Assembly: GCA_027348305.1 (NCBI GenBank)
Contig: DAIEPS010000006.1
Span: 1-24,729, forward strand
DNA length: 24,729 bases
Source: Anaerolineaceae bacterium
GTDB taxonomy: Bacteria; Chloroflexota; Anaerolineae; Anaerolineales; Anaerolineaceae
Reading direction: 5' to 3'
Shown here: in pieces, positions 1-6,524 of the stretch
Layout: every line of letters starts with the position of its first letter
Numbering within the stretch: the first letter of the stretch is position 1
Made by a program: the position numbers and the translations under genes
Notes under the pieces: model-generated
Seen by the model: the letters and a program-made list of their open reading frames with translations, nothing else
Told to the model about the DNA's origin: nothing
The model's database searches: none

Positions 1-13
1 GCATATTAATAAG

Positions 14-46
14 AAAAAAGCTCCGAATTTCTATGAATTCGGAGCT
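14..46 (-). terminator. Intrinsic terminator of the dioxygenase gene
   Basis: An 11-bp perfect stem (19-29 with 36-46, arm AGCTCCGAATT) closes a 6-nt loop. On the minus strand it is followed at once by a run of six T. It lies 14 bp past the stop codon of the gene at 61-870, so it is a good rho-independent terminator for it. Confidence 0.85.
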
Positions 47-60
47 TGGATTGGGTCAGT

Positions 61-870
61 TCACCACTTGAATGCGACGGCGCGCTTGCCCAGGATCAGG
101 TCATCAAAGATGAGTTGGGCAGGTTTATCGGCCATGCCCTGGCAGACGTGCAGGGGCAGCAAATGCTCTTCGCGGGGATGACAGTAGCGGGCAGCAGGTG
201 CTTTAGCCCAATCCACAAGGCGCTGCTCGCGCTCGGCGCTGGTGAGATCGCCTGTGCAGGTTTCGATCAGCCAGTTTTGGAAAGCGTCATTGCCAGGGTC
301 AGGTTCGGCTTTGGATTCCCACGAGAAAGCGCGCATGTTGTGGAAGGAGAAGCCAGAGCCGATCACGAGGATGTTCTCGCGTTTCAATTCCTGCAGGGCT
401 TTGCCCAGTGCAATGTGAGTTGCGGCGTTAAGCCCGGAAACCAGAGAAAGCTGCAGACTGGGGATATCCGCTTCGGGGTACATCATTTTCAACGGGATGA
501 AAAGCCCGTGGTCAAAGCCGCGTTGGGAGTCAATTTTGGCAGGTACGTGGTGCTTTGCAAGCAGCTCCACGATGCGTTTTGCGTCTTTTGGGCTGCCCGG
601 AGCCGGGTATTGGATCTCATAAGCCTGGGCGGGAAAACCATAATAATCGTAGAACATGGCGGGGTTTTCGGCCCCCAACAGGGTGGCGGCATTTTCTTCC
701 CAGTGGGCGCTGATCACCAGGATCAGGTCAGGTTTATGCAGTTGATCTGGCAGCTTCTGCATAAAGGCCACCATGGCCTTATGGCCTTCGTCCCCCAGGA
801 TGGGCAGCGGTCCGCCGCCGTGGGAGAAATAAACGATCTGTGCTTTGGTCTCAGAAGAAGACTCTTCCAT
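61..870 (-). CDS. DODA-type extradiol ring-opening dioxygenase family protein
   Basis: 269 residues, the usual length of the YgiD/4,5-DOPA extradiol dioxygenase family (class III, LigB fold). These enzymes use one divalent metal, Zn or Fe, to open catechol-type rings with oxygen. The metal and active-site histidines expected of the family are visible: His17 in YFSHGGGP, His56 in SAHWE, His121 in FDHGLF, and the C-terminal signature HPREEHLLPL around residues 231-240. The start ATG follows an AAAGG ribosome site at 7 nt spacing. There is no signal peptide, so it should act in the cytosol. It stands alone between a terminator and a divergent plus-strand gene, so context does not name a substrate. 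The family call is firm; DOPA as substrate is not shown. Confidence 0.9.
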   Translation of the reverse strand: MEESSSETKAQIVYFSHGGGPLPILGDEGHKAMVAFMQKLPDQLHKPDLILVISAHWEENAATLLGAENPAMFYDYYGFPAQAYEIQYPAPGSPKDAKRIVELLAKHHVPAKIDSQRGFDHGLFIPLKMMYPEADIPSLQLSLVSGLNAATHIALGKALQELKRENILVIGSGFSFHNMRAFSWESKAEPDPGNDAFQNWLIETCTGDLTSAEREQRLVDWAKAPAARYCHPREEHLLPLHVCQGMADKPAQLIFDDLILGKRAVAFKW

Positions 871-944
871 TTATAAACCTTTCGAATATCAAATCGACTA
901 TCTATATTGTACTTCTTTTAGCTGAATTCTCCGGTTAAGGGAGG

Positions 945-972
945 TAATCAGTAATGAGTAATCAGTAATCAG
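945..972. repeat. Heptamer tandem repeat, four units (TAATCAG)
   Basis: Four contiguous 7-bp units: TAATCAG, TAATGAG, TAATCAG, TAATCAG. The array is intergenic, between divergent genes. The same unit recurs at 19897-19945 and in degenerate form at 1649-1671. Each unit carries TAA on the plus strand and TGA on the minus strand, so successive units place stops in successive frames. Confidence 0.85.
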
Positions 973-1078
973 GAAGAGCGGGTCCCACTTAAGGAGCAGT
1001 ATTTTATTTGTTTTAGTAATAAATAGTTGTTACAATGACCCAATATGAGGTTATAGGTATAAAGAAAGCAGAGAAGTG

Positions 1079-1660
1079 ATGAGAAAATTAAAACTGCAAG
1101 TGCAGATGACCGTCGACGGATTTATTGCCGGGCCGAATAATGAAATGGACTGGATGGTGTTTGACTGGGACGATCAGATCAATGAGTATGTTAAGGAGCT
1201 CACCGAACCGATTGGCTGCATTGTGTTGGGTCGCAGATTGGCGCAGGGGTTCATCCCACATTGGGCGGGGGTGGCATCAAACCCGAAAGCCCCGGACTAT
1301 GCCGCCGGGTTAAAATTTTCAGAGACGCCTAAAGTGGTGTTCACCAGGACACTGGAGAGATCCGAATGGGAGAATACCGTGCTGGCCAAAGGTGATCTGG
1401 TGGACGAGATCATGAGCTTGAAAAAGCAGACCGGTGGTGACATCATTGCCTACGGCGGCGGCACTTTTGTCTCCAGTTTGATCAAGGCCAACCTGATCGA
1501 TGAGTATCATTTGTTCATTAATCCAACAGCGATCGGCAGCGGCATGTCCATTTTCGCAGGGTTGGAAAAAAAGCTGGCGTTGAACCTAAAGAAAGCGACA
1601 AAATTCCCTTGTGGAATTGCGGCGCTGTTTTATGAGGCAGGAAAGACCAGTACTCAGTAA
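1079..1660 (+). CDS. Dihydrofolate reductase family protein (RibD C-terminal domain)
   Basis: About 193 residues. The whole protein matches the RibD C-terminal/DHFR-like fold seen in YyaP/YwjB-type proteins: an N-terminal strand with MTVDGFIAGPNNEMDW, a central CIVLGRR segment, and the nucleotide-binding GGDIIAYGGGTF motif near residues 120-131. Members are NAD(P)H-dependent reductases of unknown substrate and are not the essential folate enzyme. GTG at 1076 and ATG at 1079 are adjacent in frame; I chose ATG. The ribosome site is weak (AGAGAAG overlapping the start region). The last codons and the stop lie inside a degenerate heptamer repeat, so the C-terminal STQ tail may be repeat-derived. 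Folding family is confident; function is open. Confidence 0.88.
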   Translation: MRKLKLQVQMTVDGFIAGPNNEMDWMVFDWDDQINEYVKELTEPIGCIVLGRRLAQGFIPHWAGVASNPKAPDYAAGLKFSETPKVVFTRTLERSEWENTVLAKGDLVDEIMSLKKQTGGDIIAYGGGTFVSSLIKANLIDEYHLFINPTAIGSGMSIFAGLEKKLALNLKKATKFPCGIAALFYEAGKTSTQ

Positions 1661-1671
1661 AGAGTGATCAG
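1649..1671. repeat. Degenerate heptamer repeat at a gene 3' end
   Basis: Three 7-bp-phased units AGTACTC, AGTAAAG, AGTGATC followed by AGG. The stop codon of the preceding reductase gene (TAA, 1658-1660) lies inside the second unit. It resembles the cleaner arrays at 945, 3904 and 19897. Confidence 0.5.
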
Positions 1672-1724
1672 GAGAGCCTTCCATGCGGATTTAATCAAAT
1701 CTTGTAGCATTTGAAAGAAGAGGC

Positions 1725-2801
1725 ATGTTCAAAAAAGTCTTTAATGACCGCACAGCCGGCTGGATCGGGAAAAGCATTCTGATCTTCATTACTTCGATGT
1801 GGTGTTATTGGAGTATCGGTGAAATGTACCACGAGGGCTGGTGGGGTCCGTACTATAATCGCCTGGTTTACCTGATCCCCGGGGCAGGTTTTTTAATCTT
1901 AACCCTGGTGGGTATTAAATGGCCTCGAATTGGCGGCTGGTTGATCGTGGTGTTTGGAGGAGCCTTCACAGTTTTCTTCCTTAACATCCATTTTGTGTAC
2001 GGCAGGATATCCGTAGGTCGGGATCTCACAGGGAGCCTGATCAGTGCGCCGCTGGCCTTGTTGGGGATCCTGCTGCTGGTTGAAGGTGGAAATCAAAAAC
2101 GGCGCATTGCTCAGGGGTGGACACCACAAGGCAGATGGTGGCGGCGGAATTTCTGGTACCTGGCAGCGGTCCTTCCTCCGCTGGTCCTATTTGTTGTGAT
2201 GTCAGCCTATTCTCTTCCTATAGTGCTGACGCGTGTGGATGACTGCGAGCGGGGGAAGCGCTTGATCGAAGGCAACGGGGTGAGCCTGGTATGGGCTCCT
2301 GAAGGCCCCGGGTGGAACTGGAAACAGGATTACGGCGGCTATCCCTCGTGGAATATGGTCGCTTTATACGGTATGCCGCCTGTGGGTTTTGAAGACAAAC
2401 CAGGTTTTGATTCTGCAAAAGGTGAGCTTGCATCTGAAGACGATATGCTGAAGTACAACCTGTGTCTTTACCTGAGCGAGGACGGCACAACCCTGAAAGC
2501 CGAAGCACAGAACTTCTGGCGCATGCCGACCATCAACGATTATGCGAGCGCGTTTGCCAGGCATGGTGTGAATGCCGGCTGCGTGTGGCCGGGAGAGGGT
2601 AACAAAAAAATGAACTGCAGGATCACTCCTGACAAGGAAACTCCGCTTTGGGCGCCTGACCTGTCGCCGATTTATTATTGGGCGGCCGAGGAATCTGGTG
2701 AACGCAATGCCTATTTTGTTTCTTATAATGGATGGGTGAGTAAAACCAATAAAGACGGCGGAAACCCCAGGCACAGCTACCGCTGTGTCCGCGAGCCGTA
2801 G
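1725..2801 (+). CDS. Membrane protein with DUF1566/Lcl-like C-terminal domain
   Basis: 358 residues. The N-terminal half has about five hydrophobic segments (roughly 15-32, 46-64, 68-90, 101-120, 143-165). The C-terminal half, about 170-358, is soluble and rich in Trp and Tyr. It carries WRMPT at 265-269 and ends YYWAAEES...SYRCVREP, which matches the WRLPT...YW...RCVR pattern of the DUF1566/Lcl C-type-lectin-like fold. Cysteines at 174, 247, 286, 298 and 354 could form disulfides, so the domain probably faces outside the cytoplasmic membrane. I do not recognise the membrane half. No partner gene is evident; the next gene starts 58 bp later behind its own strong ribosome site. The C-terminal family call is by motif only. 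Confidence 0.75.
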   Translation: MFKKVFNDRTAGWIGKSILIFITSMWCYWSIGEMYHEGWWGPYYNRLVYLIPGAGFLILTLVGIKWPRIGGWLIVVFGGAFTVFFLNIHFVYGRISVGRDLTGSLISAPLALLGILLLVEGGNQKRRIAQGWTPQGRWWRRNFWYLAAVLPPLVLFVVMSAYSLPIVLTRVDDCERGKRLIEGNGVSLVWAPEGPGWNWKQDYGGYPSWNMVALYGMPPVGFEDKPGFDSAKGELASEDDMLKYNLCLYLSEDGTTLKAEAQNFWRMPTINDYASAFARHGVNAGCVWPGEGNKKMNCRITPDKETPLWAPDLSPIYYWAAEESGERNAYFVSYNGWVSKTNKDGGNPRHSYRCVREP

Positions 2802-2859
2802 GTCAGAGTGTTGACCATTGAGTTTACGAGTCGTTACGTAAATCGGGAGGAAATTGACC

Positions 2860-3357
2860 ATGGATGCACTACAAGAGTGTGTAATTGAATACAAAAATCA
2901 ATTGGAAAAAGGCAAGATCCAAAAAGCCTATAAGGGAATTTTGGAATACTTGATGGCGCTGAGGACGCACTTTGAAAAATCATATCCTGACTGGCTGGTC
3001 CCCGGCGGGCTGTACACCGGATATATGGATATGAGCTATTTTTCCATAATTCCACCCTCGATGAAAGAGAAAAAACTGAAGATCGCGGTGGTCTTTATCC
3101 ACGAGGCGTGCAGATTCGAGGTCTGGCTGGCTGGGGTCAATAAAGGGGTGCAGGCAGATTATTGGCAGAAGATCAAGAAAAGCGGCTGGAACGAGTATCA
3201 AACCGTCGCCACCCTCCAGGGCGCGGATGCGATCATCGAACATGTTTTGGCCGCGTCGCCAGATTTTGATAACCTGGAAGGATTGACCAAACTGCTCCAG
3301 GATGGAACAATTCGTTTTATTGAGAAGATCGAAAAATTTTTATTAACCATAGAATAA
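2860..3357 (+). CDS. DUF7000 family protein
   Basis: 165 residues, soluble, no signal peptide. The sequence fits what I remember of DUF7000: an N-terminal helix with KGKIQKAYKGILEYL, LRTHFEKSYPDW, YTGYMDMSYF, then KIAVVFIHEACRFEVWLAG and the C-terminal IIEHVLAASPDF segment. Function of the family is unknown. I chose ATG 2860 rather than the upstream in-frame TTG at 2854 because GGGAGG at 2845-2850 gives 9 nt spacing to ATG but only 3 nt to TTG. The stop is 11 bp before the next gene, so the two may be co-transcribed. Confidence 0.8.
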   Translation: MDALQECVIEYKNQLEKGKIQKAYKGILEYLMALRTHFEKSYPDWLVPGGLYTGYMDMSYFSIIPPSMKEKKLKIAVVFIHEACRFEVWLAGVNKGVQADYWQKIKKSGWNEYQTVATLQGADAIIEHVLAASPDFDNLEGLTKLLQDGTIRFIEKIEKFLLTIE

Positions 3358-3368
3358 GGATTTACTTA

Positions 3369-3926
3369 ATGAGAACATACATAGCACTCTTTCGCGGTAT
3401 AAACGTGGGCGGCCACAGCAAACTGCCCATGGCTGACCTGGTTGAAATCCTCGAAGGGCTGGGGGCGAAAGAGGTCAGAACTTATATCCAGAGCGGAAAC
3501 GCTGTTTTTCGATCGGGGGAATTGGACACGGTTGAATTCGCCCAGGCCATCGGCCTTGAGGTCAACAAGAAATGCGGTTTCACGCCCAAAGTTCTGCTCC
3601 TGACTGCAGAAGACCTTGACCGGGCCATGGACGAGAATCCGTTTCCGGAGCCGGAGGGTGACGCGAGCACGCTGCACCTGGGATTCCTGGCTGAGGAGCC
3701 CGAGAATGTGAACCTGGAGAAGTTGACTTCGTTAAAAGTTGAAAGCGAACATTACTGCCTGACACCGAAGGTGTTTTACCTCTATGCGCCGGATGGGGTG
3801 GGCAAATCCAGGCTGGCGGCGGGGGCCGAAAAGATCATTGGCGTGGATATGACCGACCGCAACTGGAACACGGTATGCAAACTCAAGGAAATGATTGAAG
3901 ATCAGAGAATAGTGAACAGTGAATAG
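3369..3926 (+). CDS. DUF1697 domain-containing protein
   Basis: 185 residues. It begins with the diagnostic DUF1697 signature YIALFRGINVGGHSKLPM, followed by VRTYIQSGNAVF at about residues 36-47, and ends with the NWNTVCKL segment typical of the family. The protein is cytosolic with no catalytic role established. It begins 11 bp after the DUF7000 gene. Its last six codons (ending IVNSE) and its stop are formed by a heptamer tandem repeat, AGTGAAT, so the extreme C-terminus is probably not conserved. Confidence 0.92.
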   Translation: MRTYIALFRGINVGGHSKLPMADLVEILEGLGAKEVRTYIQSGNAVFRSGELDTVEFAQAIGLEVNKKCGFTPKVLLLTAEDLDRAMDENPFPEPEGDASTLHLGFLAEEPENVNLEKLTSLKVESEHYCLTPKVFYLYAPDGVGKSRLAAGAEKIIGVDMTDRNWNTVCKLKEMIEDQRIVNSE

Positions 3927-3938
3927 TGAATAGTGAAT
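3904..3938. repeat. Heptamer tandem repeat, five units (AGTGAAT)
   Basis: Five units: AGAGAAT, AGTGAAC, AGTGAAT, AGTGAAT, AGTGAAT, then AG. The first units encode the end of the DUF1697 protein and supply its TAG stop. Each unit boundary yields TAG and each unit contains TGA, so stops occur in every plus-strand frame within the array. Confidence 0.85.
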
Positions 3939-3991
3939 AGGAAAAACTGCATCATAGAACCAGCAGTATCAAAAAGATGGAGGACATAGTC

Positions 3992-4321
3992 ATGGCATCT
4001 GATGAAGACTTTGTAAGATTCCTGGCTGAACAAATGGAAAACGCAGGGGTGATCCGTTTTCGTAAGATGTTTGGTGAATATGCCATCTATTGCAATGAAA
4101 AAGTCATCGCATTGGTGTGTGATAATAAACTTTTTGTTAAGCCAACAGAAGGTGGAAGGGCATATATAGGTGAAGTTGTAGAAGCACCTCCTTATACAGG
4201 CGCAAAACTATATTTCTTTATTGAAGATCAATTTGAAGACAAAGAATGGCTGGGTGGTTTGATCGCAACCACCGAAAAAGAACTTCCGGCACCCAAACCT
4301 AAAACAAAAAAACATTCATAG
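3992..4321 (+). CDS. TfoX/Sxy N-terminal domain protein
   Basis: 109 residues, equal to one TfoX N-terminal domain with a short Lys/Pro-rich tail (KPKTKKHS). The family signature RKMFGEYAIYCNEKVIALVCDNKLFVKPT is visible as a continuous segment around residues 24-52 in shorter form FRKMFGEYAIYC and LFVKPT. TfoX in gamma-proteobacteria is a competence regulator, but stand-alone N-terminal-domain proteins are widespread and have no proven role. An in-frame ATG lies at 3977, yet GGAGG at 3979-3983 sits 8 nt before ATG 3992, which fixes the later start. The next gene begins 8 bp after the stop. The gene is more AT-rich than its DUF1697 neighbour. Confidence 0.88.
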   Translation: MASDEDFVRFLAEQMENAGVIRFRKMFGEYAIYCNEKVIALVCDNKLFVKPTEGGRAYIGEVVEAPPYTGAKLYFFIEDQFEDKEWLGGLIATTEKELPAPKPKTKKHS

Positions 4322-4329
4322 GCTCAAAC

Positions 4330-4770
4330 ATGGAAGAAGCCATCCCGACAGTTAAAGAGTATGTGATCGATGCACTCGTAAAAATGACCGATCGAGATGA
4401 GATCATCAAGGAGGTTTGCCTGCGGGAAAACATTGATTGGGATGATGGCGAAGCGCTTGTTTGTCAAATTGAAAATGGGAACCGATCTCAATTGGAGAAG
4501 CGCAAGAATCCTTTATTGATGGTAGCGAGCTGTCTTTTCACGATAGTAGGATTTGCCTGGGCTTTGTATTCTTTTTATAGGCTGGTGTTTCCAATTTATG
4601 TTATCTGGAAAGAATTCGGCGGTCTGGCGCATGGCATTCTTTGGGTATATGATTTTTGGAGGTTTTTCCCCCAGCTTTTGATGAGCACTGGTATGGCAAT
4701 TTCTGGAATTTTTGGGGTGCGTCATGCCTTAAAGGGATTAAAGGGCGAAGAGGACTTGGGAACCAATTAA
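4330..4770 (+). CDS. Hypothetical membrane protein, two predicted helices
   Basis: 146 residues; not recognised. The first ~55 residues are acidic and soluble (an N-terminal helical segment with DALVKMTDRDEIIKEV). Two or three hydrophobic stretches follow: about 61-83 (LLMVASCLFTIVGFAWALYS), 85-110 and 114-132. It begins 8 bp after the TfoX-domain gene with only a weak AGG ahead of it, so translational coupling to that gene is likely. The N-terminal segment resembles a small cytoplasmic head on a membrane anchor, but I can assign no role. A hairpin at 4792-4825 closes the unit. Confidence 0.7.
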   Translation: MEEAIPTVKEYVIDALVKMTDRDEIIKEVCLRENIDWDDGEALVCQIENGNRSQLEKRKNPLLMVASCLFTIVGFAWALYSFYRLVFPIYVIWKEFGGLAHGILWVYDFWRFFPQLLMSTGMAISGIFGVRHALKGLKGEEDLGTN

Positions 4771-4791
4771 CCAATAGCGGAAAGTCAATGT

Positions 4792-4825
4792 CATGAGTCC
4801 GTATTCCAAAGAACACGGACTCATG
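4792..4825. terminator. Hairpin between convergent genes
   Basis: An 11-bp perfect stem (CATGAGTCCGT at 4792-4802 with 4815-4825) and a 12-nt loop, placed 21 bp after the plus-strand gene and 19 bp past the minus-strand MFS stop. It is followed by TGTTT on the plus strand, a weak U-tract, so it may serve both directions. Confidence 0.6.
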
Positions 4826-4844
4826 TGTTTAATCTCATTGTTTC

Positions 4845-6128
4845 CTATGCTCTGTCCAATTTGCGGACGGCGGGGTGCAGTACGGCCACCAATCCGTTCA
4901 TGGCACCGCAGAAACCAGTGATCAGAAACATGGCGGCCATCCCCGCACCGGGGCCCATCCCCACCAGGGGCGTGAGCAGGGTGGGGTGTATAAAAAGCGG
5001 TTCAAAAACATGATCTGCCAGCAATCCGCCCAACAGAAAGCCTAGCGGTGATGGGCTGGTTTGGATCATTTCACGGACAGAAAAAACCCTCCCCTGTACA
5101 TCTGGTGGAACGGTTTCCTGCCAGATGGCGTAATAGGGATTAACGATAAACGGGATGGAGAATTCAGAAAGAAACCCTGAAGCTGACCAGCTCCAAACTG
5201 AGTGGCTCGCAGCAGTTAACAGGTCGCAAATACCAAAGGAGATCAACGTTGACCATGCGAACATGGAGGCTTTTTTTCGCGGAGCCCGCCAGGCAACCAG
5301 CACTAATGCACCGATAATTCCGCCGATGCCCATGATGGTTTGAATTGTGCCAAGTGCTATCTTGTCTCCGCCGGTGCGGGTCAAGATCATGGGCGATAAA
5401 ATTGACATGTAAGTAAAGCCGGCAAACAGGTTTATCCCGACAAAATTGAGCAGGATCACCCGTAGACCAGGTTGTGAGAAGATATAACGGAATCCAAAAC
5501 GGAATTCATGCCAGAAATCACCCTTTGCCAACACACCCACTTCGCTTTGGTCAGGTTTGCCTATTTTAATGAGCATTAATGCAGCCACACCGACCAGCAA
5601 AGTGGACAGATCAATAATCATCACCATGTTTAACCCGCCGAAGGTAAGGATCACACTGGAAAGCGCCGGCGCGATCACCTGGACGGCTGATTTTGACAAA
5701 CCGATCAAAGCATTTGAGCGCGTGAATTCTTCTTTTGGCACGAGCTGACTGACAGAAGAAAAGAAAGCCGGGGATTGAAAAGCTTCAAACGCACCAGAAA
5801 GACCTTCTGCCAGGTAGAGATGCCAGAAATGCATCTCCCCTTTGAACGAAAGGATCAACAGGATCGCTGTCACCAGTCCCGAGCCGAGGTCTGCAAAGAA
5901 CATGACCCATTTTCGATTGATACGGTCGGTCACAACACCGGCAAACGGACTGATCAACATAAAAGCCAGGCTGGAAAAGAATCCCAACAAAACCATGGAG
6001 GTGATCGAGCCGTTATTCTGGTAAGCCCAGATCATCAAGGCAAAACGAGTTAACCCTGATCCCAACAGCGAAAGAGACTGCCCGGACCAGAGCATATAGA
6101 AAGCTTTTTTGTGAGTCAATAATTTCAT
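4845..6128 (-). CDS. MFS transporter, drug-efflux type (MFS_3-like)
   Basis: 427 residues with about twelve hydrophobic segments, a normal MFS length. The loop 2-3 motif A is present as GVVTDRINRK near residues 64-73, and the opening LWSGQSLSLLGSGLTRFAL resembles macrolide and siderophore exporters of the MFS_3 group (Mef, EntS). It should sit in the cytoplasmic membrane and export a small molecule using the proton gradient; the substrate is not visible. The start ATG has only a weak ribosome site. A perfect intrinsic terminator lies 21 bp upstream, inside the transcribed leader, preceded by a 27-codon leader ORF; this strongly suggests expression controlled by attenuation (see those entries), as known for several antibiotic-resistance genes. 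Confidence 0.88.
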   Translation of the reverse strand: MKLLTHKKAFYMLWSGQSLSLLGSGLTRFALMIWAYQNNGSITSMVLLGFFSSLAFMLISPFAGVVTDRINRKWVMFFADLGSGLVTAILLILSFKGEMHFWHLYLAEGLSGAFEAFQSPAFFSSVSQLVPKEEFTRSNALIGLSKSAVQVIAPALSSVILTFGGLNMVMIIDLSTLLVGVAALMLIKIGKPDQSEVGVLAKGDFWHEFRFGFRYIFSQPGLRVILLNFVGINLFAGFTYMSILSPMILTRTGGDKIALGTIQTIMGIGGIIGALVLVAWRAPRKKASMFAWSTLISFGICDLLTAASHSVWSWSASGFLSEFSIPFIVNPYYAIWQETVPPDVQGRVFSVREMIQTSPSPLGFLLGGLLADHVFEPLFIHPTLLTPLVGMGPGAGMAAMFLITGFCGAMNGLVAVLHPAVRKLDRA

Positions 6129-6149
6129 TTCAACACCATTGAATTAATT

Positions 6150-6176
6150 AAAAAAACCGCGGCAGGCGCGCCGCGG
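6150..6176 (-). terminator. Intrinsic terminator (attenuator) upstream of the MFS start
   Basis: On the minus strand, a 7-bp all-GC stem (CCGCGGC/GCCGCGG, arms 6170-6176 and 6157-6163) with a 6-nt loop is followed directly by seven T. It ends 21 bp before the MFS ATG and downstream of the leader ORF. No other minus-strand gene end lies nearby, so it is best explained as a regulated terminator. The leader bases at 6226-6231 (CGCGCC on the minus strand) can pair with GGCGCG at 6167-6172, offering a possible antiterminator. Confidence 0.8.
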
Positions 6177-6211
6177 ATTACTCTTGTTTCAGTGAAACAG
6201 AAACTTACTCG

Positions 6212-6295
6212 TCAGACGAGCAACAGGCGCGTGAATAGAATCCCCCGCGCAGATTCCCTGCAATTGACCGCCGTAACTAACTGAACTGATTCCAT
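6212..6295 (-). CDS. Putative 27-residue leader peptide of the MFS exporter
   Basis: An ATG at 6295-6293 opens a 27-codon ORF ending with TGA at 6214-6212. The peptide starts MESVQLVTAVNC and ends ILFTRLLLV. The end of the ORF and its stop codon lie within the palindrome CTCGTCAGACGAG; a second hairpin and then the terminator follow. This order (short ORF, hairpins, terminator, efflux gene) matches ribosome-mediated attenuation leaders. A -10 box ends 6 bp before the ATG, so the ORF would be translated from a leaderless transcript. Translation is not proven; the case rests on position and structure. Confidence 0.5.
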   Translation of the reverse strand: MESVQLVTAVNCRESARGILFTRLLLV

Positions 6296-6301
6296 GCCGA
6301 T

Positions 6302-6329
6302 AGTATACCGTAAAATCATCGGTTGAAAA
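6302..6329 (-). promoter_or_regulatory. Promoter of the MFS leader transcript
   Basis: Minus strand: -10 TATACT (6307-6302) and -35 TTTTCA (6329-6324), spacing 16 bp. The predicted transcript start falls on or next to the A of the leader ATG at 6295. Confidence 0.45.
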
Positions 6330-6398
6330 AGTTGATCGGGTTGATCAATTCAGCATCAATACCCGTTCAAGCGGGTTATACAAACAACACATGTTTTA

Positions 6399-6427
6399 TT
6401 GTACTGAAGTACAATCATGAATAAAAT
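6399..6427 (+). promoter_or_regulatory. Promoter with overlapping operator for the aldehyde dehydrogenase
   Basis: A perfect inverted repeat TTGTACT-GA-AGTACAA spans 6399-6414. Its left arm contains a -35 box TTGTAC (6399-6404), and 17 bp later there is a -10 box TAAAAT (6422-6427). A dimeric repressor bound to the repeat would block RNA polymerase at the dehydrogenase promoter. Confidence 0.65.
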
Positions 6428-6524
6428 TTAGTTGCAATTCTCAATAATTAAAACCAAATCGGGTTCGGAAAGAAGAAAGGAAAGGACGGTTGCATCGTAT
6501 ACACCCCTGTAACCGACAACTGCC

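Larger units (their letters stand above)
6129..6524. other. Divergent regulatory region between MFS exporter and aldehyde dehydrogenase
   Basis: 396 bp without a long gene. Minus side: terminator (6150-6176), two small palindromes (6185-6199, arm TGTTTCA; 6208-6220, CTCGTCAGACGAG), a leader ORF (6212-6295) and a promoter (6302-6329). Middle: a CCCG/CGGG hairpin at 6362-6375. Plus side: an inverted repeat that overlaps a promoter (6399-6427), then about 90 bp of untranslated leader before the dehydrogenase ATG. Confidence 0.75.

Noticed and set aside
46..876. 276-codon open frame on the plus strand
   Set aside because: It is antisense to the dioxygenase gene, whose metal-site motifs are intact; the plus-strand translation shows no family features and would run through the terminator hairpin.
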